The notes beneath the pieces were generated by a model, which searched no databases, was not told where the DNA came from, and saw only the letters and a program-made list of their open reading frames with translations. A stretch of 64,000 bases of DNA, taken from contig PWYU01000086.1 in assembly GCA_003567725.1 (NCBI GenBank), forward strand, positions 1 through 64,000, written 5' to 3'. The position numbers were made by a program, and so were the translations under genes. Shown here piece by piece: positions 1 through 8,915 of this stretch. Source of the DNA: Syntrophomonadaceae bacterium. GTDB lineage: Bacteria > Bacillota > Dethiobacteria > DTU022. How positions within the stretch are numbered: position 1 is the stretch's first letter; every line of letters starts with the position of its first letter.

Positions 1-147
1 ATTATTAAAACAGACGGAGCTGATTTTGAGGTGTTCAGTACTGAAAAACCGCTCCCGGCTTTGCGTTAGCCTTTTTTAACATAAAGGAAATTTGGCCAAA
101 GCTGAAGAATTATTAGTTAGGATGAAGCTGTGCCGGGGAGGAAGAAT

Positions 148-723
148 ATGGAACCTGAAGAGCTGAGAAAACTGGTTAATAAAAGTGACAATGAAGCACG
201 GCGCCAGCTTTTTGAAGCTTATTACAAAAAAACCTTCGCTGTAGCATATAATATTTTGCGCAATCGGGAAAATGCCGAAGATATAACTCAGGATGCTTTT
301 ATAAAAGCCTTTCAAAAGATACATCAACTGCAGGATCAAACCAAATTTGGAGCCTGGCTGGCCGTTATCGCCTCCAACCTGGCCCGCAACTTTCTAAAAC
401 GCGAAAAAAGAATTGATTACACTGATGAAGAAATAATAATTGAAAACTCTTCTGAGGCAAATTATACCGAGGAAATAGCTATGCGCAGCCTTGAAATAGA
501 CCGGGTTCAGCAGGCCATTAAAGCACTGCCCCCTGATCATTACCAGGTTGTGGTCCTCCAGTATTACTACGACCTACGGGTAGAAGAAATAGCTTCCATG
601 CTCAAGTTAAGTCCGGGAACGGTAAAATCACGCCTTCACCGCGCCCGTCAAAGGTTGGCAAAAAATTTGGAACTTGAGAACGATTCTGCTTGTCATAGAG
701 ATAAAGGAAGTGAGCGGGAATAA
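148..723 (+). CDS. RNA polymerase sigma factor, ECF (sigma-70) family
   Basis: ORF 130..723; region 2 (AEDITQDAFIKAF) and region 4 (LPPDHYQVVVLQYYYDLRVEEIASMLKLSPGTVKSRLHRARQRL) motifs. Start probably at MEPEEL (148). Confidence 0.93.
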   Translation: MEPEELRKLVNKSDNEARRQLFEAYYKKTFAVAYNILRNRENAEDITQDAFIKAFQKIHQLQDQTKFGAWLAVIASNLARNFLKREKRIDYTDEEIIIENSSEANYTEEIAMRSLEIDRVQQAIKALPPDHYQVVVLQYYYDLRVEEIASMLKLSPGTVKSRLHRARQRLAKNLELENDSACHRDKGSERE

Positions 724-1502
724 TGATAGATCAACAAAAACCTGAACCATTAAATGATGATCTAATCCGCCAGGCTTTGGTGCGCGATTTTGATTCTATA
801 GAAGCCCCTCCCGCAGATAGATGCTGGCGCCAGATTGAAGCAAAGCTGCAAGATGAAATTGCCTATAACCGGAAAAGCCATGCCAAAGGGACCCGTTACG
901 CGGCTCTGGCTGCCGCGGCCCTCCTGCTAATTGTTTTAAGCAGTATTGGGATAATGCAAAGAACTGATCTTGCTTCTCCCATGGTAGAGGAAGAAATTCC
1001 GGCAAGAGCGCCCGAAGAAGAAATAGAGGTTTTAGATACTGAAGTTGTCGAGCCTCATGGTAAAGAGGCAAAAGAGGTCGAGCTATTTGTGGATGAGCAG
1101 GCGGTTAGTGAACAGCCTCCTTTTGAAGCTGTAGTTGATCCATCTCCTCCTCCCTGGCAAGAGGTTATAGACGATAACTTTTTATTCGACCAGGCTATCC
1201 TGTTAAGTGCAGGGGACGGCCCTGATTACCATGGAGCTATCTATCACGGAGAAGAAGAGCAGCTGTTATGGATAAAATCAAAAGTTCAACAGGAAGATAC
1301 AACCAGTTTTATTTTAAATCTTGGCGATCATATCCAGGCTGAGCCCAGCCGGATGGAGGAGGTAAACGGTTATGTTCATTTTGAAACGGCCGGTCAACCG
1401 GGCCTGGCCTGGCATGAAGACGACCATAACCAGGCCCTGGTAGTAATGTCCGGTCCCGTCTCGTTAGAGCAGCTTGAAAGCATTGCTGTTGAAATGGATT
1501 AA
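723..1502 (+). CDS. Putative anti-sigma factor / membrane-anchored sigma-associated protein
   Basis: Overlaps stop of the ECF sigma gene; single TM segment (YAALAAAALLLIVLSSIGIM) after a cytoplasmic N-terminus. Confidence 0.6.
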   Translation: MIDQQKPEPLNDDLIRQALVRDFDSIEAPPADRCWRQIEAKLQDEIAYNRKSHAKGTRYAALAAAALLLIVLSSIGIMQRTDLASPMVEEEIPARAPEEEIEVLDTEVVEPHGKEAKEVELFVDEQAVSEQPPFEAVVDPSPPPWQEVIDDNFLFDQAILLSAGDGPDYHGAIYHGEEEQLLWIKSKVQQEDTTSFILNLGDHIQAEPSRMEEVNGYVHFETAGQPGLAWHEDDHNQALVVMSGPVSLEQLESIAVEMD

Positions 1503-1605
1503 CTACTCAGCTATTGTTCTTGTTAAATGATAAGCGTCCCCTGTGGCTTAGCGGGCTATGCTTGAGTAGTTTCGAAACGGATTAATTTACGCTGGGTCAT
1601 TTAAA

Positions 1606-2598
1606 CTATTGCTCCAGGTATTTCATCATTTTGCGCAGCTTCTGACCAACTTTTACGATCAGATGATTCTCTTCCTTCTTTCGCAATGCTTTAAATTTAG
1701 GCTGGTTAGCCTGGTTTTCGGTTATCCACTCCAGGGCAAACTGCCCATTTTGGATTTCTTCTAGAATGGTTTTCATTTCTGCCCTGACTTTGTCATTAAC
1801 GATGCGAGGCCCCCTGGTAAAATCACCGTATTCAGCGGTGTCGCTTACCGAATAATGCATTTTTTCTAAGCCGCCTTCATAAATAAGGTCGACAATAAGT
1901 TTTAATTCATGAAGACATTCGAAATAAGCTATTTCAGGCTGGTAGCCCGCTTCCACTAAAGTTTCAAAGCTGGCTTTAATAAGAGCTGATGTTCCTCCAC
2001 AAAGGATTACCTGTTCTCCGAACAAATCTGTTTCAGTTTCTTCCTGGAAAGTAGTTTCAATAACACCGGCCCTTGTACAGCCGATACCTTTGGCATAGGC
2101 CAGCGCAAGATCCTTTGCTTTGCCGCTATAATCTTGATGGATGGCCAGCAGACCTGGAACGCCGGCTCCTTCCTGGTGCAGTCTCCTTACCAGATGTCCC
2201 GGGCTTTTAGGAGCAATCATGAAAACATCAATATTTTCTGGTGGTATGATCTGGTTGTAAAGAATATTAAAGCCATGCGAAACCACGATCGCCTTACCTT
2301 CGGTTAGATAGGGTAAAACTGACTCATGATAAACAGCAGGCTGATGGTTGTCGCCAATCAAGATTTGGATAATGTCCGCCTTTTTTGCAGCTTCATCAAC
2401 AGTTGCGACTTCTAAGCCGTCTTTTATGGCCTGATTCCAGCTATTGCTGTTTTGCCTTAGACCGACAATTACATCTAACCCGCTGTCCTTTAAATTTTGA
2501 GCTTGAGCATGCCCCTGGCTGCCGTAACCTAAAACAGCGATCGTTTTGTTTTTCAAAATACTTAAATCTGCGTCCTGGTCATAATACATTTCCGCCAT
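1606..2598 (-). CDS. ilvC: Ketol-acid reductoisomerase
   Basis: [75 protein letters not shown] supports start at MAEMYYDQD (2598) rather than the upstream 2691 start. Confidence 0.96.
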   Translation of the reverse strand: MAEMYYDQDADLSILKNKTIAVLGYGSQGHAQAQNLKDSGLDVIVGLRQNSNSWNQAIKDGLEVATVDEAAKKADIIQILIGDNHQPAVYHESVLPYLTEGKAIVVSHGFNILYNQIIPPENIDVFMIAPKSPGHLVRRLHQEGAGVPGLLAIHQDYSGKAKDLALAYAKGIGCTRAGVIETTFQEETETDLFGEQVILCGGTSALIKASFETLVEAGYQPEIAYFECLHELKLIVDLIYEGGLEKMHYSVSDTAEYGDFTRGPRIVNDKVRAEMKTILEEIQNGQFALEWITENQANQPKFKALRKKEENHLIVKVGQKLRKMMKYLEQ

Positions 2599-2644
2599 TG
2601 TTATAATCCTCCCTAAAAATATAATAACTTGTTTCTGCTCAGCC

Positions 2645-2908
2645 ACACCGGACTGTTGACTAAATTGCCTGCAATTAGAAGCTGTGCGCAAGATTTTTAA
2701 GGCAAAAACTGTAACGTCTTAGCGTCGGCTCTCCGTCCGGGCTTCCCTTACTATAAACCAATCGTAAGCACTCGCTCGGCGGGCAGCTTCCTGCGGCCCG
2801 TTTCGGGCCTCGCCAGTATTTTCAAGCCTTCACTTCATGCTCGTCCGAGTTTTCCTTGCAGACTTGCCAGGTTAATGTTAAACAGGCTAAGCTTTCACAA
2901 TAACTTAA
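2645..2908 (+). repeat. Dispersed intergenic repeat family A, copy 1
   Basis: Shares caccGGaCTGTTGAcTAAATTgCCTGcAATTa...CCGTCCGGGCTT...CTTCACTTcATGC...CTTGCCAGGTTAA...AACAGGCT with the reverse complement of 6055-6322, and the 5' part with 48361-48500. Confidence 0.75.
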
Positions 2909-3201
2909 TAAATTAGATGTTTTTAACAAAATTCCTGCCTTTTTTTAAGTAAAGTTTTACCCTAAAATTAAGTTCATATTTCTTTTTGAGGTAATTGCTG
3001 GTTGTTATCATAATTTAGAAAGCCTGAAAACTAACGAATAAAATTTGCAAAGTGTTTACATATTGCTTTTTATTGCCGCTATCATTGCCTTTGCTCAATT
3101 TCTGCCCGTAGTGGTTGGTTATGCGTATGTTATAATGTCAGCAATACGTTGTTATTAGCGAAAATGACGGTATTTTTTAAAGGAGTATTTAAAAAAATGT
3201 C

Positions 3202-3954
3202 ATGGAAAGGCTACTTGAATTTAGTTTTTTTATTAATCAGTTTTCTAATGTAATAGTGCTCATTGTAACTCAATTTATAAATGGCCTGCTTGTAATCCAT
3301 AAAAATGTAAAAGTTAACTATACCAGAAAAATAAATCATTTTATGCTTTTTTTTGTTCCGATTTTTTTGAACCGGGGATATGCCCATGAAGAAGCTTTTG
3401 GACTCTATGCTTTAGGAGCAATTCTTGCTGTAGCAAAATTTATTTTTTATATCAAGCCCATACGTGACCGGGTGCATTTCATTAGAGTAATGTTTCATTC
3501 TTTTGATCGCCCGGAAGATCGTCCCTATACGCTATTATGGATTGTTACTCAGACAGCAGCAGGATATGTAATACTTATACCTGCCAGCATCATTTTCGCT
3601 TATTACGATCTTTTTCATTTGGTGGTAATTCCTATTCTTATTTATGGTATTGGGGATGGACTGGCCGAACCGGTGGGCGTTCGATTTGGCAAACATGAAT
3701 ACCAAACTTACGCCCTGTTTTCCCGGCGGACCTATATCCGTACCCTAGAAGGCAGTGCCGTGGTCTTCTTAACGAGCCTTGTTGTTGTCGGTGCTTTTTA
3801 TAATTACTTTACCACCCTGCAGTTCGCTGCGGCTATGGCTGTTATACCTCTTCTGCTGACCCTGGTGGAGGCTTTTTCACCTCATACCTGGGATTCGCCG
3901 ACCATATTTTTTGCAGGTTATATTGCTCTTTTTGGCATTATGGTCCTGCTCTAA
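3202..3954 (+). CDS. Membrane protein, phosphatidate cytidylyltransferase / dolichol kinase-like
   Basis: Multiple TM segments; GIGDGLAEPVGVRFGKHEYQTYALFSRRTYIRTLEGSAVVF resembles the conserved C-terminal GD..A...G...G.....R..EGS motif of this family. Confidence 0.65.
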   Translation: MERLLEFSFFINQFSNVIVLIVTQFINGLLVIHKNVKVNYTRKINHFMLFFVPIFLNRGYAHEEAFGLYALGAILAVAKFIFYIKPIRDRVHFIRVMFHSFDRPEDRPYTLLWIVTQTAAGYVILIPASIIFAYYDLFHLVVIPILIYGIGDGLAEPVGVRFGKHEYQTYALFSRRTYIRTLEGSAVVFLTSLVVVGAFYNYFTTLQFAAAMAVIPLLLTLVEAFSPHTWDSPTIFFAGYIALFGIMVLL

Positions 3955-4008
3955 GCTGCTCTTTTATTTCAGGGTTCATTAGTGTTATAGTAATAATGAG
4001 ACTACTAT

Positions 4009-5001
4009 TTGAACAGGGGTATGGTGTTAATGCGCAAAACAATTACTTCTAGGCGAAAGGCCATGGTATTATGCGCAGGTGTGCTGGTTTGCCTATTATG
4101 CGGTGGCTGCCCGGCTGAAGAACCGGTAGAACCTGAGCGGAAGGTTCGTCTTGCTGCCAATGAGCATTTTATTATCGAAGAAGAAGGATTAAACCTGCTT
4201 GAAGAAGAATACGGCCTGATTTTCGATGAAATTCATGAAATGGCTGTTGGGCTAACCCATGAAGCTCTCAAAATGGGGGATGTTGATGTAGCAGTAGGTT
4301 TTACCACCGATGGGAAAATTAAAGAATTAGAACTGGTCAAGCTTAAAGATGATCAGAAAGTTTTTCCCGTCAGCAACCCTGCTCCCCTGGTTCGAGAAAA
4401 TGTTTTGGAACAGTATCCCCAGATTGAGGCAATCATGGCTGAAATATCTTCCAGGCTGGATAACCAAACCATGATCGAACTAAATTACCAGGTCGATTTA
4501 GAAGAAAATGAACCGGTGGATGTAGCAAGAAAATGGCTTCTTGAAGAAGAATTAATTACAAAAAAAGATAGAATTCCACTGGATGGCGATGTGGTTGTTG
4601 TCGGTTCGAAAGAGTTTGTGGAACAAAATATTTTGGGCCAGATTGCCACCCTTGCTTTAGAAGATGCCGGAATTCCAGTTGAGAAAAAAGAGCCTATTGC
4701 CGGAACAGAAGCAATCAGAAGGGCAATCCTGCTGGAAGGTATTGATTTATACTGGGAGTATACAGGTGTTGCCTGGCAGGAAGTTTATGAAAAAGAAGAA
4801 AGGCTTTGCGATCCGGAACAGGTTTTCAAGAAAGTATCTGAAAAAGATGCAAAAATTGGCTTAACCTGGTTGGATTATGCGCCTTTGAATAAAACCTATA
4901 CTCTTATGATGCGCCGTGAAGATGCAATTTCTTATGAAATAGATTCTATCAGCGATTTGTCAAAATGGACTGAGCAGGTTCGCGCGGGAGAGTCGCAGTA
5001 A
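4009..5001 (+). CDS. Lipoprotein with OpuAC-type glycine betaine/choline-binding domain in permuted order
   Basis: Lipobox LLCGGC. N-terminal half matches the canonical C-terminal lobe (GDVDVAVGFTTDGKIKELELVKLKDDQKVFPVSNPAPLVRENVLEQYP..ELNYQVD). C-terminal half matches the canonical N-terminus (VVVGSKEFVEQNILGQIATLALEDAG...YWEYTG). Confidence 0.8.
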   Translation: MNRGMVLMRKTITSRRKAMVLCAGVLVCLLCGGCPAEEPVEPERKVRLAANEHFIIEEEGLNLLEEEYGLIFDEIHEMAVGLTHEALKMGDVDVAVGFTTDGKIKELELVKLKDDQKVFPVSNPAPLVRENVLEQYPQIEAIMAEISSRLDNQTMIELNYQVDLEENEPVDVARKWLLEEELITKKDRIPLDGDVVVVGSKEFVEQNILGQIATLALEDAGIPVEKKEPIAGTEAIRRAILLEGIDLYWEYTGVAWQEVYEKEERLCDPEQVFKKVSEKDAKIGLTWLDYAPLNKTYTLMMRREDAISYEIDSISDLSKWTEQVRAGESQ

Positions 5002-5993
5002 TGGAATTACCTCCTTTATCAGGCAATATATTTTCTACAAATCATAAAATAGAACGAGTATCCCGCTGGTTTTGCTTGTTCTTTATCGTTTTTCTATCTA
5101 TTATTCTTTACCAGTTCTGGTATCCACTTCGTGACACCGAGTTCACCTATTCAATTGTTTCTACTACTGTTTATAATCCTGTGCTGCTGTATTTATTTAG
5201 AGTAATCACTACTCTTGGCAGTGAAGGATTCTTCCTGGTATTCCTGTCTGCAATATACTGGTCGTACAACAAATCCTTAGGTTTTTGGGGTTTAATCTTG
5301 ATGCCCCTGGCAATTTTTGTGACCAGTGAAATACCTAAAGATATCATTAGATTGCCCCGCCCTGATGTGCGTGGTATTACCGTCCCAACTTATACCTTTC
5401 CCAGCGGCCATACTTCAGGAGCGGTGAGTGTTTGGGGTTATATGGCAATTATGCTCAAAAAACGCTGGCTATGGATTTGGGCGGTGGTGATTGTTTTACT
5501 AATTGGCCTTTCCAGGGTTACTTTAGGTTACCATTACCCGGGAGATGTTATCGGTGGTATTGTTACTGGAATGGTTTTTTTGGCCATTTTTCTGATAACA
5601 GGAATAGGCATGATCGAAAGCAGGATTCATGAAAAATTTTCTTTTTCAATGCTTATATTATTAGCTCTGGTTATTCCAATTGGCCTGTCTTTGCTTCCTG
5701 CCACCTATGCTCCTAATTTGATGGGTTATTTAGCCGGAGCAGGGGTTGGGAGGCTTCTGGAAAAAGAAAAATTAAATTTCGACCAGGGCGGTCACTGGTA
5801 CCAGCACCTGGCCAGATCTTTGATTGGCATGTTTGTCATAGCTCTGATCATCCTGGAACTGGGAGCTATTCTTCCGACCAACATACCGGTGTTCACCTTT
5901 ACAATTCATGCTTTATCCACTTTTTGGGCTACCTATCTTGCGCCGCTCATTTTTGTAAAAACCGGTTTGGCCCAAGTAAATAATTATAATTAG
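5001..5993 (+). CDS. PAP2 superfamily phosphatase (membrane)
   Basis: KDIIRLPRPD, YTFPSGHTSGAVSVWG, SRVTLGYHYPGDVIGG: the three-part PAP2 motif. Confidence 0.92.
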   Translation: MELPPLSGNIFSTNHKIERVSRWFCLFFIVFLSIILYQFWYPLRDTEFTYSIVSTTVYNPVLLYLFRVITTLGSEGFFLVFLSAIYWSYNKSLGFWGLILMPLAIFVTSEIPKDIIRLPRPDVRGITVPTYTFPSGHTSGAVSVWGYMAIMLKKRWLWIWAVVIVLLIGLSRVTLGYHYPGDVIGGIVTGMVFLAIFLITGIGMIESRIHEKFSFSMLILLALVIPIGLSLLPATYAPNLMGYLAGAGVGRLLEKEKLNFDQGGHWYQHLARSLIGMFVIALIILELGAILPTNIPVFTFTIHALSTFWATYLAPLIFVKTGLAQVNNYN

Positions 5994-6054
5994 GAAGAAA
6001 GTTCTAAAAAATAGTAACGGGATGCATATATTTGATTATTATTGTATAATAATA

Positions 6055-6322
6055 TCGTGACTGTTCAGCCTGTTTTATCTTAACCTGGCAAGCCTGAAAT
6101 TAATGTTCAGGTTAAAAGCATTAAGTGAGGGTTTGAAATTGCCGCCGGAGCGAAGCCCGAAGCGGCCTGGCTGGCAGAAAGCCAGCCACCGGGCCAGAGC
6201 TTGATATCAGTTTATCGCTAAAAAAGCCCGGATGAAGGAACGAAGCTAAACTGCTGCCATTTCTGCCTGAATGATCTGCGAGCACAGTTTTAATTTCAGG
6301 AAATTTAATCAACAGCCCGGTG
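6055..6322 (-). repeat. Dispersed intergenic repeat family A, copy 2 (inverted)
   Basis: Reverse complement reads ACCGGGCTGTTGATTAAATTTCCTGAAATTAAAACTGTGCTCGCAGATCATTCAGGCAGAAATGGCAGCAGTTTAGC...CATCCGGGCTTTTTTAGCGATAAACTG..., matching copies 1 and 3. Confidence 0.8.
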
Positions 6323-6406
6323 GTGGCTGAGCAGAAGCATAATATCTAATTAACTGACGTGCTGAGCCTACTCAGCAGAATAAACAAAACAGGAGGATGA
6401 TTAACT

Positions 6407-6979
6407 ATGAGTTTGAAAGGAACAAAAACTGAAAAAAACCTTTTAACCGCCTTTGCAGGAGAATCTCAGGCCAGGAACCGCTACACTTATTTTGCCAGCC
6501 AGGCAAAAAAAGATGGTTACGTTCAGATCTCTGCAATTTTTGAAGAAACTGCAAACCAGGAAAAAGAGCATGCCAAGAGGTTGTTCAAGCATCTTGAAGG
6601 CGGGGAAGTAGAAATTCAGGCTGCTTTTCCAGCCGGCGTGATCGGTTCTACCAGGGAAAATTTGAAAGAAGCAGCCGGCGGTGAAAATTATGAGTGGACC
6701 GATATGTATCCCGGTTTTGCCAAAACCGCCAGGGAAGAAAATTTTGCTGAAATAGCTGATATATTTGAAGCCATAGCTGTGGCGGAGAAGCAGCATGAAA
6801 AACGGTACCTGGGTTTGATGGCCAATATAGATAACGGTACGGTTTTCAAAAAAGATCAAGCGGTCAAATGGTTCTGCCGTAACTGCGGTTATGTCCATGA
6901 AGGCAAGGAAGCGCCTGATGATTGCCCTTCATGTAACCACCCCCAGGACCATTTTGAAGTTATCTGCGAAAACTGGTAA
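6407..6979 (+). CDS. Rubrerythrin
   Basis: [38 protein letters not shown]...EEKQHEKRY-type helices and a C-terminal rubredoxin site [22 protein letters not shown]. Confidence 0.97.
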   Translation: MSLKGTKTEKNLLTAFAGESQARNRYTYFASQAKKDGYVQISAIFEETANQEKEHAKRLFKHLEGGEVEIQAAFPAGVIGSTRENLKEAAGGENYEWTDMYPGFAKTAREENFAEIADIFEAIAVAEKQHEKRYLGLMANIDNGTVFKKDQAVKWFCRNCGYVHEGKEAPDDCPSCNHPQDHFEVICENW

Positions 6980-6990
6980 AGTTAAACGCA

Positions 6991-7013
6991 AGGGCCCGGT
7001 AAAACCGGGCCCT
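6991..7013 (+). terminator. Strong hairpin 3' of rubrerythrin gene
   Basis: Perfect 10-bp stem AGGGCCCGGT-AAA-ACCGGGCCCT; no T-tract directly after it. Confidence 0.6.
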
Positions 7014-7168
7014 GCCACATGGTGCTTCCGCCGTGGGCGTTAACCTGATGGTTAAAGTCCGTTGTGTCCTGGCAGGGTTAACCATCAGCTGAGGGCAAGG
7101 AGGTCTCCCTCGGGACGGAATCTAAATGAAGTCCAAGGCAAATTCCCGGTTCGATGAACAAGAACCGT
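7014..7168 (+). mobile_element. Probable 5' fragment of a group II intron (domain I), truncated and ORF-less
   Basis: CTGATGGTTA..TAACCATCAG pairing plus ...GTTAAAGTCCGTTGTG...GAGGGCAAGGAGG...GGGACGGAATCTAAATGAAGTCCAAGGCAAATTCCCGGTTCGATGAACAAGAACCG. This resembles domain I of bacterial (class C-like) group II introns from memory; it lies right after a terminator stem. Confidence 0.55.
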
Positions 7169-7231
7169 TTGCTTTAGCTTTTAATGCTTGAAAATTAGCT
7201 CGAAGATAAAGATATTTTACCGAAAATAGTC

Positions 7232-7260
7232 TTGTCTTTAGCACAGTGATCGTATATAAT
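7232..7260 (+). promoter_or_regulatory. Sigma-A-type promoter for the trkA-trkH leader
   Basis: TTGTCT (7232-7237), 17-nt spacer, TATAAT (7255-7260). Confidence 0.7.
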
Positions 7261-7267
7261 AAAATCA

Positions 7268-7412
7268 GATCGTAGGATCGGCAAAAAAATAATCCTTGCT
7301 GTTATAAAAAGGTCAGTTTGATAAAAATATCAAGGATGGGTGCCGATCATAATTAAGTTTAGTATACTTTTTCTCCCTGATGAGGCAGCGTAGCCGCTGT
7401 CTCTTTTTTTTT
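7268..7412 (+). ncRNA. Candidate cis-regulatory leader RNA / riboswitch upstream of trkA
   Basis: P1 GATCGGCA(7276-7283)/TGCCGATC(7341-7348); nested P2 ATCCTTG(7292-7298)/CAAGGAT(7331-7337); followed by an intrinsic terminator at 7382-7412, all before the trkA start. Confidence 0.55.
7382..7412 (+). terminator. Intrinsic terminator inside the trkA 5' leader
   Basis: GAGGCAGCG-TAGC-CGCTGTCTC stem (one G.U) followed by nine T. Confidence 0.8.
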
Positions 7413-7447
7413 CAATACTCTTTTGAGGTGAAAGGAAGGGGTTTTTT

Positions 7448-8854
7448 ATGCACATTATTATTGTCGGGGGCGGGGGAGTAAGCTATGAACTGGCCCGGAA
7501 CCTGTCTGAAAAAAACCAGGATGTTGTAGTCATAGAAAAAAATGCAGAGAAAGCTTTACGTTTTAAAGAAGCCCTGGACGTAATGGTTATTGAAGATAAC
7601 GGCGCCAATGCTGCTATTCTGGAACAGGCAGGAGTTAAGAAAGCCGACATGGTGGTTGCGGTGACCCAGTTTGATGAAGTAAATGTAATTGCCTGCATGA
7701 TCGCCAAACAGTACGATGTCCCGATCACGGTATGCCGAATCCGGAACCAGCAGTATGTCGGTGCTTCATCGGTTCTGACCCCGCAGCAGCTGGGGATAGA
7801 TGTGGTCATTAATCCGGAAAAGGTTGCGGCTATGGAGATTTCCAAGATGCTCCACTTCCCCGAGGCCAGCGAGATAGAATATTTCAACCGGGGCAGGATT
7901 ATGATGGTGGGCATTACCGTGGAAGCAGAAGCAGGAATTGTCGGAGTCCCGCTGCGTAAACTTCCCCAAAATCTTGACATGGTTATTGTCGGAATCAGCG
8001 ATATCGAGGGCAAATTTATCGTGCCTGGCGGCGATGATGTGGTTATGCCTGGTAATAAGGTTTACCTCCTGGGCAAAAGCAAATCTTTGAAGGATATAGG
8101 ATCTCTTTTACACCATGAACAGAAAACAATCAGGCAGGTAACTATCATGGGCGGTGGTTTGATTGGAGTCCAATTGGCTCACCTGCTTGAAAAAAGTAAA
8201 CAGCGCTTTGATGTAAAAATTATTGAAAAAGATATGGAGCGCTGTGAAGAGCTGTGCCGGGATCTGGATAAGACTCTTGTTTTGGAGGGAGATGCCACCG
8301 AAATAGCCATGCTGGAAGAAGAAGATACAGAACGAGCTGATGCGGTGGTTGCCGTAACCGGCGACGACCGCAGCAATATCGTGGTGGCCCTTCTGGCCCG
8401 CCAGTTTGGGGTATCAAAAATTATCTGCGAAGTGATGCGACCTCACTATGTGCCTGTTTATAACACCCTGGGCATAGATAGTGTAATCAATCCCCGGATC
8501 CTGGCTGCATCCCGGATCCTTCGCTTAACCCGCAAAGAGGATGCTGTAGCATTTTCTCTTCTGCAGGATGAAAAAGCTGAAGTGGTTGAAATCGTATTAC
8601 CTGAAAATGCCAGCGTGGTTAATAAAAAAATTGTTAAGGCTCGATTCCCCCGGGGAATGGTTATTGGATCCATCGCCCGCGGCGATGAAGTAATCGTCCC
8701 CACTGGTGATACAATGCTTCTGCCCGGAGATCATCTGGTTATTTTTGCTATTCCCAAAGTAAGCGGTACCCTGGATCGCTTTTTTGCCCCTCCTGAGGAT
8801 AAGGAAAACAAAAGATATCTTAGAAATAAATTGGTGCACAGCGAAGACAGTTGA
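7448..8854 (+). CDS. trkA: Trk system potassium transporter, peripheral subunit TrkA (duplicated TrkA-N/TrkA-C)
   Basis: MHIIIVGGGGVSYELARNLSEKNQDVVVIEK; two Rossmann/TrkA-C modules. Confidence 0.95.
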   Translation: MHIIIVGGGGVSYELARNLSEKNQDVVVIEKNAEKALRFKEALDVMVIEDNGANAAILEQAGVKKADMVVAVTQFDEVNVIACMIAKQYDVPITVCRIRNQQYVGASSVLTPQQLGIDVVINPEKVAAMEISKMLHFPEASEIEYFNRGRIMMVGITVEAEAGIVGVPLRKLPQNLDMVIVGISDIEGKFIVPGGDDVVMPGNKVYLLGKSKSLKDIGSLLHHEQKTIRQVTIMGGGLIGVQLAHLLEKSKQRFDVKIIEKDMERCEELCRDLDKTLVLEGDATEIAMLEEEDTERADAVVAVTGDDRSNIVVALLARQFGVSKIICEVMRPHYVPVYNTLGIDSVINPRILAASRILRLTRKEDAVAFSLLQDEKAEVVEIVLPENASVVNKKIVKARFPRGMVIGSIARGDEVIVPTGDTMLLPGDHLVIFAIPKVSGTLDRFFAPPEDKENKRYLRNKLVHSEDS

Positions 8855-8915
8855 TTTTACCCTTTTATATATGTAGTATTAATAATGTATAAATGAAAAC
8901 CACAAGTAGCAATAG

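Noticed and set aside
2599-3200. T-box or leader attenuator upstream of ilvC
   Set aside because: The region is accounted for by the family A repeat; no AGGGUGGNACCGCG-type T-box signature seen.
7268-7350. Assigning the trkA leader as a ydaO (c-di-AMP) riboswitch
   Set aside because: The expected ydaO consensus blocks were not recognised; left as an unassigned candidate.
7483-8013. Long antisense ORFs within trkA (also inside hdrA, etfA, selA, nnrDE, gatB)
   Set aside because: Shadow ORFs opposite strongly conserved coding genes; low-complexity Ser/Thr/Pro composition and no RBS logic.
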